Source: Earliella scabrosa (Eukaryota; Basidiomycota; Agaricomycetes; Polyporales; Polyporaceae). From it: DNA of 64,000 nucleotides. Positions 59,180 to 64,000 of the stretch are shown piece after piece. The notes under the pieces were generated by a model, which had not been told where the DNA came from, did not search any database, and saw nothing but the letters and a program-made list of their open reading frames with translations. Position 1 is the first letter of the stretch. Each line of letters begins with the position of its first letter. The stretch is taken from the NCBI GenBank assembly GCA_022605405.1, contig JABYQQ010000003.1:1736001-1800000 (forward strand), written 5' to 3'. The position numbers were made by a program, and so were the translations under genes.

Positions 59180-61302
59180 ATGAGCGCTCACGACAACGAG
59201 GAACTGATCGACTACGAGGATGAGCACGACGTGGTCACGAACGGTGCTCCAGCGACCGCTGTGGCAAACGGTGCTGCCTCTGCACCCGCCGCCGACGGCG
59301 ACGACAAGGAGAAAAAGAACTTCTCGGGCATTCACTCAACGGGTTTCAGGTATGCGGCATCAGTTGGGGGCGATACTAGGAGACCAGATACTCACGGATG
59401 ACCTGGCTTTGTTCGTCAACAGGGATTTCCTGTTGAAGCCCGAGTTGCTGCGAGCTATCAGTGATCTTGGTTTTGAGCATCCCTCGGAAGGTTTGTGATG
59501 CTCGGTGGATATTCGTCGAACAATGATTGACGCCACTCCCGCGTGTCCAGTCCAGCAGGAGTGTATCCCTCAGGCGGTCCTTGGAATGGATGTCCTGTGC
59601 CAGGCAAAGTCTGGTCACGGAAAGACGGCTGTGTTCGTCTTGGCGACGCTTCAGCAGCTCGAGCCGGTCAACGGCGAGGTGTCGGTCATCGTTCTATGCC
59701 ACACCCGCGAGCTTGCTTTCCAAATCAAAAACGAGTATACTCGTTTCGCCAAGTACATGCCCGATGTCCGTGTCAGCACTTTCTTCGGCGGCACTCCTGT
59801 GGTGAAGGACGCCGACCTCCTTCGTGACAAGGCCAAGTGCCCACACATCGTGGTCGCCACCCCCGGCCGTCTGAACGCTCTCGTCCGCGACAAGGTACTC
59901 GACGCATCGAAGGTCAAGCACTTCATCCTCGACGAATGCGACAAAATGCTGGAACAGCTTGGTTAGTCATATGCGAATTTCGGCGTTCAGTCATCCTTCG
60001 TGCATCGTGCTCCTGTCTCGTCCTCGCGGCGTCGACCTGGTCGGGTACCCCCACATCATGCGCCTACTTGTCTCGCTTGACAGCGCACCAGCGCTAAGCG
60101 ACCACCTGCGACGATCTGGGCCCTGGTTCGGCGGATTCGAGGAACGGTTGTGGTGGTTGTGGGATTTGGGGAGTGCGACGAGGAGCGGATGAAGGAACGA
60201 CGGTCTCGAGGTCAAGGTGGCGGCTGTCTCTCCATGACGCCACGCACCTGGTCGCCCCGCAAGTACAAGGGGTAGTTCTCACCGCGACATCGTTGGGCCT
60301 TCGCTTTCGTTCTGCGTTCTTTTTGCTTCGTTTTGCGTTCGACGTCATCTTACCAAATCCGCCACCGTCCACTAGACATGAGACGCGATGTTCAAGAGAT
60401 CTTCCGGGCCACACCGCACCACAAGCAAGTCATGATGTTCTCAGCCACTCTGGCTAAGGACATCCGCATTACGTGCAAGAAGTTCATGGCGAATGTGCGT
60501 ATCCATTCGACTCCACACCTCAACGTTCACCTGACATGGTTGTCCAGCCTCTCGAGATCTTCGTCGATGACGAGACGAAACTCACCCTTCACGGCCTGCA
60601 ACAGCACTACGTCAAGCTCGAGGAGGTCGGCAAAAACAGGAAGCTGAACGAGCTTCTTGACACCTTGGAGTTCAACCAGGTACGTGATGCCATGGATTGG
60701 GACGGCGTCACCTCGTCTGACATTCGTATAGGTTGTCATCTTCGTGAAGTCGGTTGCGCGTGCTATCGAGCTGGACAAGCTGCTTGTTTCGTGCAACTTC
60801 CCCAGTATCGCTATCCACTCTGGTCTTGCGCAGGAGGAGCGGTATGTACCGCATTTATGACGGCTCGTACTGTCGCTGAACGCTTGCTCTAGTATCTCGC
60901 GTTACACGGCGTTCAAGGCTTTCGAGAAGCGTATCCTCGTGGCCACCGATATCTTCGGTCGTGGTATCGACGTGGAACGTGTCAACATTGTCATCAACTA
61001 CGACTGCCCTCCAGACGCTGACAGCTACCTGCACCGCGTCGGGTGAGTAATCCCCAGATGCGTCTCCGCGTACCGTACTAACAATCGCCCTCGTAGTCGT
61101 GCCGGTCGTTTCGGTACGAAAGGTCTCGCCATCACCTTCGTGTCCTCGGAAAGCGACCAGCAGGTCATGGCTGCAATCCAGTCACGGTTCGAGGTCGCCG
61201 TGCCGGAGCTCCCTGACCACATTGACCCTGCTAGCTACAGTGCGTATCCTAAGTTCTCGTTCACGAGTCTGGTTGCTGACGGTGCAATCAGTGACGTCCT
61301 AA
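59180..61302 (+). CDS. SUB2: ATP-dependent RNA helicase Sub2/UAP56 (TREX mRNA export, splicing)
   Basis: Exons 59180-59349, 59423-59490, 59552-59961, 60376-60494, 60548-60679, 60732-60841, 60893-61042, 61097-61239, 61292-61302 (ends SYMTS-stop). DEAD-box order: N-terminal acidic [35 protein letters not shown]-motif region, motif [12 protein letters not shown], Ia [10 protein letters not shown], Ib ATPGRL, II DECD (the Sub2 signature), [40 protein letters not shown]. Sub2 acts in the nucleus in spliceosome assembly and couples mRNPs to export. Two oddities: motif I has His where the family has Met or Leu, and intron 3 (59962-60375) is 414 nt against 52-73 nt for the others. Confidence 0.93.
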
Positions 61303-62237
61303 TTGTCGAGCGTTGGGCTCGCGCTATCGCATTGTTTCGCTCTCCTTGTCGTAGATTACCGTGTCCATGTACCAGTATTACCTCACAGCTCTCGCAAGTC
61401 GAATGGATCCTATCTTACTGGCGTGTACAACCCCCACATCCATGGCTATGATGAAACGTACGACCTCCGAAGCCTCCGACTGATCGTCGCCTCGACCTCT
61501 TGCCTGCATTAAATTGGTCGGCAAGCCGGAATAGGCGCGGCCTCTGTTCAACGTGATGGACCTATATGTCTGGGCCGCGGTGGAAGGCCATAACTGTGGT
61601 GAGTAGCGGCATGTCATGAGTATGTACATCGAGCTCGAAGCTAGAGCATGCGCAACAGGGTGTTATCGCCTGTGGTTGGTTCTAACTTACTTCTTGAGTT
61701 CGTCTCTCGCGAGACTCTGCTCGACTTAGCACACCTTGGCTCCCAGGCTTAGAGGGCCGGCCCGGTTTCAAACGAGGGGCAGTGGAAGTTACCAGCTGTG
61801 ATAGTTCGACGGACTTGTCCCCCTTCATCGGGAGAAGAACTAGGAATACTAGTACTCACTGCTGACTGTTGAGGAGCATCATCGTCGCTGCACGGTGACT
61901 CTGAGATCTTCTAGGATGCCGGCTCGAGGAAGTCAGGGCGGCCGCGAAGCGAAGTATGACGTCGGCGTTTGATGCACATGCCACAGGGTCTGGAATGCGA
62001 CGGAGGCGCCCGTCGCATGGACCCCGTCGACTTGTCAAGCCGGCGGGGACAACTGCCTTGCAAGGAAATAGGCCCAAGCCAGAAATCCTCCTCCTCTCAC
62101 CAGCTGCTACTGTCCACTACCGTCGCGCTTTCTCTTCTTTCCTCCACCACACCTCTCCGTCCTCGCTCCCTCCCCCCTTCTCTCCCTCTTCTGATCCACC
62201 ACGCTCGGCGTCCCCACGCAGGGGCTCTCCTCCTACG
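61303..62237. other. Intergenic region between SUB2 and the histidine kinase gene
   Basis: No supported gene. 62,090-62,230 is strongly pyrimidine-rich (CTCCTCCTCTC, TCTCTTCTTTCCTCC), as expected of a fungal core promoter and 5' leader of the downstream gene. Confidence 0.5.
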
Positions 62238-63987
62238 ATGCGCCGCAAATACGCGCAACCCGCCCTTCCGACCCTCTATTTCAAGGATGGCATCCTCTCC
62301 GTCCCAGGGTACACGTTCGAGAAGGTGCGTCTTCCCTCCTGGTCCCCGTCCTCGCTGATCACCCTCATTCCGACAATCTCCAGGCAGTACCATGGGAGGA
62401 CACGGGCAGCATGACCCTCCTCGCGGAAGGCACCAATCTGCAAGACGGAACGAGCGTTCTTGCCAAGATCGTGCCCGCGCATTCGAACGCGTCGATGCTG
62501 CTCGAGCGCGAAGCCCACATGTGAGTGCTTCTCGCCTGTTCCTGTGCGCTTGGTCCAGAACGATGCTCGGGTCGTCGTGTCGGGCTCTGTTCTGTCTTCG
62601 ACCTCTGGCGGAGCGCCCATTATCGTGACTGCAATGCTCATGGCGTGCATATATGCAGTTTGGAGAAGATGTCGACGTCCCCCGAGTCCTCGAGCACGAC
62701 CCTGCGCATGATCGATTTCTTCACGATCCCCAAGTCAAACGGCGACTGCGTTGTCCTCCTCCTCTTCCACCCCGGCCTCAACATCCTCGGCCGTTACTTC
62801 CCTCCCGCAAAGGTCAACAACCTGCTCTTCGGCGACATCTCGCGCGCTCGGCCTGCACCCAGTCACCGGGACATCTTCATGTCCGGCGTGGAAGAGCCGT
62901 ACATGATGGAGGAGATGGAGGCCATCGAGATTATGGATCTGGCGACGTTCCTCGAGTTCGCCATCCAGGCGACGCATTGTTTGGAGATGATGCACAGGAA
63001 CGGGCTCATACACAGAGAGGTGCGCGCGAATGCCTTCCATCTCAATCATCACAGCGGCCTGGTACGCGTGGTGCACTTTGGCAACCGTGCGGTCTCGCTG
63101 GAGCAATTCGGTGTTCCCTCCGAGTACGTGCTCAAAGCGGATGCATTTGAGGAGGTGCAGAAGCTCAAGGTCAAGGAGGCGCTATGCTATTTCGCGCCGG
63201 AGCAAACAGGCAGCATGGAAAACCTCGCGGAGGATCACAGGACCGACCTGTACTCGCTCGGGATCATGTTCTGGACGCTCCTGGTCGGTCGAGGTACTCT
63301 ACCCTTCGAGGGCGGCCCTCTAGAGCTGCTACACGCCGTGGTCCAGAAGAGGCCCATGCCCGTGCACGAAGTTCGCCGTGATATCCCGCAAGTTCTGGCC
63401 ATGATCATCGAGAAATTGCTCAGCAAATCCCCTGACGCACGCTATCAGAGCGCGTACGGGCTTAAGCAGGACTTGATCGAGTGCCAGCGGCGACTGCTAG
63501 CAGCGGTAGCGCTCTCCTCGGACGAGCCCACGGAGCTGATCCCGTACTTTGACATTGCCGCGGAGGACCGGTGCATGGAGTTTACGATCCCTAGCCCACT
63601 TTTCGGCCGTGACAAGGAGCTCGAGACCATCCGCAACATTATCCGACACACGTCAACTAGCTACTCGCGACAAATCTCGACTTCGCGGGGCTCGTTTGTC
63701 ATGAGCTCGAATGGCTCGGGCGCTACGAGCACCGTGGGCACTGGCGAGGACCCGAGCGACTCGATGTCATCAAAGAGCGAGGCGTCCGGACAAATGGCGA
63801 TGTCGCCCGACTCGCCCGGCTCGAAGGTGTCTTCCATTGAGAACAACACCGGCGGCGCCGGCTCTGGGACTGGTACTGTCGCTTCGAGCTCGACAATCCC
63901 GACTAGCGATGGTTTGAGAAGAGTGGCGTTGGCCCCGTCGCAGAGCCGAATAAGGACCCATGCCGCGATTATCCTTGGGCCCCCAGG
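62238..63987 (+). CDS. N-terminal part of a group-X hybrid histidine kinase (kinase-like domain plus AAA start), cut by the window
   Basis: Exons 62238-62324, 62384-62520, 62659-63987; GTAGGG at 63988 is probably a donor, so the gene continues outside. It starts MRRKYAQPALPTLYFKDGIL. A protein-kinase-like domain follows: ATFLEFAIQATHCLEMMHRN, the catalytic-loop equivalent LIHREVRANAFHLN, YFAPEQTGSMENLAEDHRTDLYSLG, and MFWTLLVGRGTLPFEGG. HRD is HRE, and the DFG position reads VHFG, so catalysis is unlikely. Then LFGRDKELETIRNIIRHTS begins the AAA-ATPase region, a Ser/Gly-rich insert follows, and AAIILGPPG at the very end looks like a P-loop start. Fungal kinases of this class (Mak2/Mak3, Phk, TcsA type) continue with GAF, histidine kinase and receiver domains in stress signalling. 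Confidence 0.85.
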
Positions 63988-64000
63988 GTAGGGTTTATGT

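Overview
The window looks like nuclear DNA of a basidiomycete fungus, probably a mushroom-forming Agaricomycete. The signs are genes split by many 45-65 nt GT-AG introns, two large Helitron RepHel genes, a TET/JBP-like dioxygenase of the type expanded in basidiomycetes, and ordinary fungal genes: UMP/CMP kinase, a lipid kinase, an omega-amidase-like nitrilase, a mitochondrial dicarboxylate carrier, Sub2/UAP56 and a group-X hybrid histidine kinase. Exon coordinates below were worked out by hand from splice consensus, reading phase and family conservation; no search was run.

Layout. 1-2118 is a giant palindrome (two ~1 kb arms, 114-nt spacer), followed by a cluster of GTTTTAYAAT motifs. 2.6-8.6 kb holds conserved genes, several of which carry apparent lesions: a stop codon in UMP kinase, a frameshift and a stop codon in a DAG-kinase-like gene, and a lost splice acceptor in a nitrilase. 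10.5-18.5 kb is Helitron 1 (minus strand), whose RepHel has a C-terminal cysteine-peptidase-like domain. 18.8-37 kb holds large lineage-specific genes: an acidic/basic chromatin-like protein, an unrecognised nuclear-type protein, a 5.7 kb TET/JBP-like gene with a large unknown C-terminal region, an unknown ~850-residue protein, a second gene with a partial dioxygenase-like tail, and a Cys-rich protein. 37.9-44.1 kb is Helitron 2 (plus strand), nearly intact but with a one-base frame break in an A7 run.

44.2-56.3 kb is the most unusual part. It is an island of small, micro-exon, unrecognised genes: a homeodomain protein; two tandemly duplicated genes built mostly from short symmetric phase-1 exons, the second of which leads into a forkhead-like domain; a pair of acidic-tailed paralogues; and two tRNA-like (SINE-like) elements flanking one of them. 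From 57 kb conserved housekeeping genes resume.

How the parts fit: both ends carry core metabolic and RNA genes. The middle is an accessory, transposon-rich stretch where Helitrons, a possible DNA-base dioxygenase and putative transcription regulators sit together. Whether the regulators are cargo of a mobile element or a fast-evolving host locus cannot be decided from sequence alone.
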